From JADJOY01 sp046331705 [NCBI: bacterium] (lineage in GTDB: Bacteria; JADJOY01): DNA of 64,000 bases. Shown here piece after piece: positions 62,901 to 64,000 of this stretch (positions within the stretch are counted from its first letter, which is position 1; each line of letters opens with the position of its first letter). The notes under the pieces are model-generated. The model did not search any database. It saw only the letters and a program-made list of their open reading frames with translations, and had not been told where the DNA came from. Location of the stretch: NCBI GenBank assembly GCA_046331705.1, contig JAXLQJ010000008.1:160211-224210 (forward strand), given 5' to 3'. A program made the translations under genes and the position numbers.

Positions 62901-63839
62901 TCAGGGCACCACCTTGTTGAGCGGGTACTCGATGATGCCGGTCGCGCCGAGCTGCTTGAGCCGCGGCACCAGGTCGCGCACCAGCGGCTCGTCCACCACC
63001 ACCTCCAGGCTGAACCAACCCGGATCGGAGAGCGTCGCCAGCGTGGGCGTGTGCATCGCGGGCAGCAGCGCTTGCACCTCCGCGAGCTGCTTCTGGGGGA
63101 CGTTCATCTTGAGGCCGACCTTGGTCTCGGCCCGCAGCGCGCCGCCCAGCAACAGCGCCAGGCTCTCCATCTTGCGGCGCTTCCAGGGATCGCGCCACGA
63201 ATCGCGGTTGGCGATGAGCAGCGTGGTGGATTCGAGGATGGTCTCCACGATCCGCAGGTGATTGGCGCGCAGCGAGCTGCCCGTTTCCGTCAGCTCGACG
63301 ATCGCGTCCGCCAGCTCGGGCGGCTTCACCTCGGTGGCGCCCCAGGAGAACTCGACCCGCGCCGACACGCCGCGGCTCTTCAAGTACCGTTTGGTGAAGC
63401 CCACCAGCTCGGTCGCGATTCGCTTCCCCTTCAGATCCGAGACCTTCTGAATCGACGAGTCCTCGGGGACCGCGATCACCCAGCGGACCTTGCCGAGGCC
63501 GGCGCGGGCGTACTGGAGCTCGGCGACCTCGTGGACCTTGGCGTTCTGCTCGAGCACCCAGTCGCGGCCGGTGAGGCCCACGTCGAGCAGCCCGTCCTCG
63601 ACGTAGCGCGCCATCTCCTGGGCGCGGATGAGCCGAGCCTGGATCTCCGTGTCGTCGATGGGCGGGTAGTAGCCGCGCCCGCTCGTGACCACGTTCCAGC
63701 CGGCCTTGGCGAAGAGCCGGACGGTGGCGTCCTGCAGGCTGCCCTTGGGCAAGCCGAGCCTGAGAAGCGGTGCGGAAGCGGCCGCCTGCTTGGTGGCGGC
63801 CGCGCTCGACGAGCGCGCGCCGGATCGAGAACGTGCCAT
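62901..63839 (-). CDS. hisG: ATP phosphoribosyltransferase, long form
   Basis: First enzyme of histidine synthesis, joining ATP and PRPP. The 312-residue protein has the catalytic domains ([64 protein letters not shown]) and the C-terminal regulatory ACT-like domain of HisG-long enzymes ([20 protein letters not shown] ... [16 protein letters not shown]), so it should be feedback-inhibited by histidine without HisZ. ATG at 63839 follows a basic, Ser/Ala-rich stretch; the first 25 residues are unconserved. No other his genes lie inside the window. Confidence 0.95.
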   Translation of the reverse strand: MARSRSGARSSSAAATKQAAASAPLLRLGLPKGSLQDATVRLFAKAGWNVVTSGRGYYPPIDDTEIQARLIRAQEMARYVEDGLLDVGLTGRDWVLEQNAKVHEVAELQYARAGLGKVRWVIAVPEDSSIQKVSDLKGKRIATELVGFTKRYLKSRGVSARVEFSWGATEVKPPELADAIVELTETGSSLRANHLRIVETILESTTLLIANRDSWRDPWKRRKMESLALLLGGALRAETKVGLKMNVPQKQLAEVQALLPAMHTPTLATLSDPGWFSLEVVVDEPLVRDLVPRLKQLGATGIIEYPLNKVVP

Positions 63840-63916
63840 GCCGAACCCTCGTGAATGCCGCGCGCGACATGCGCTACGGGCGCGTCGAAACGGTCGTGAG
63901 CGCGGAAGCCTAGCGT

Positions 63917-63940
63917 GCGCCGAGACCCGTGTCTCGGCGC
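63917..63940. terminator. 10-bp hairpin upstream of hisG
   Basis: GCGCCGAGAC (63917-63926) and GTCTCGGCGC (63931-63940) pair perfectly around a four-base CCGT loop, about 80 bases before the hisG start. It could end transcription of a gene beyond the window edge or act in the hisG leader. No T-run follows on either strand. Confidence 0.45.
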
Positions 63941-64000
63941 GCCCAAGCGACTGGCCCTCCGACTGCGCGAGGTCCAGCACCCACCGTGCGTCTTCGGCAC

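Noticed and set aside
62894-62905. Perfect 12-base palindrome CCTGAGCTCAGG at the hisG stop
   Set aside because: Without a loop it is not a terminator hairpin, and its position inside the stop region makes an operator unlikely; probably chance.
1-64000. CRISPR arrays, tRNA or rRNA genes
   Set aside because: No regularly spaced direct repeats, no T-loop/acceptor pattern and no rRNA-like stretch was recognised by eye; short tRNAs could still be missed without a covariance search.

Overview
The window is GC-rich DNA from a Gram-negative bacterium. Heptosyltransferase-family glycosyltransferases, outer-membrane beta-barrels, lipoprotein signals, PilZ and DUF4388 proteins and CxxC zinc-ribbon/transmembrane proteins all fit a deltaproteobacterial or Myxococcota-like lineage. 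This is inferred from gene content and style, since no rRNA or species marker is present. Codon use is strongly GC-biased, so nearly every gene has long open shadow frames on both strands; those are left out.

Layout. 1-3.1 kb: a broken FHA-domain gene, a roughly 1 kb gene-poor stretch with DnaA-box-like sites (a likely replication origin), then dnaA. 3.2-9.1 kb: suhB-type phosphatase, a membrane methyltransferase and a beta-barrel protein on the minus strand, then a plus-strand group (2Fe-2S ferredoxin, argS, gph, alpha/beta hydrolase). 9.1-11.6 kb: asnS translationally coupled to a VKOR-DsbA disulfide-forming fusion. 11.8-22.8 kb: envelope genes (SpoIID lipoprotein, penicillin-acylase-type hydrolase, M48 lipoprotein, beta-barrel, zinc-ribbon membrane protein, TatA), with a frameshifted IS1182-like transposase remnant near 14.1 kb. 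22.9-26.7 kb: a B12-binding radical SAM enzyme and a long coiled-coil protein.

26.8-42.0 kb and 52.5-56.5 kb form a surface-polysaccharide region: an initiating polyprenyl-phosphate sugar transferase, a WecG/TagA transferase, two GT9 and three GT4 transferases, a GT2-methyltransferase fusion, further methyltransferases, a choline-kinase-like phosphotransferase, an O-antigen ligase/polymerase-like protein, an acyltransferase and a Wzx-like flippase. Most are coupled by 4-base start/stop overlaps. A divergent ATP-grasp (Ddl family) plus GNAT pair interrupts the first block.

42-52.5 kb: a large secreted protein with a duplicated domain, an AtuA-like plus ParB-like pair, a VOC protein, dinB, a TPR protein, a secreted metallophosphoesterase and a 52-residue rubredoxin. 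56.5-64 kb: an NSS-family transporter, a DUF192 lipoprotein, a PilZ protein, a PH/pseudo-receiver/PilZ fusion, a zinc-ribbon membrane protein, a DUF4388/J-like protein and hisG.

No tRNA, rRNA, CRISPR array or intact mobile element was recognised. The least described items are the pseudo-receiver fusion, the ATP-grasp/GNAT pair, the tightly coupled glycan operon with an embedded kinase, and the duplicated-domain secreted protein.
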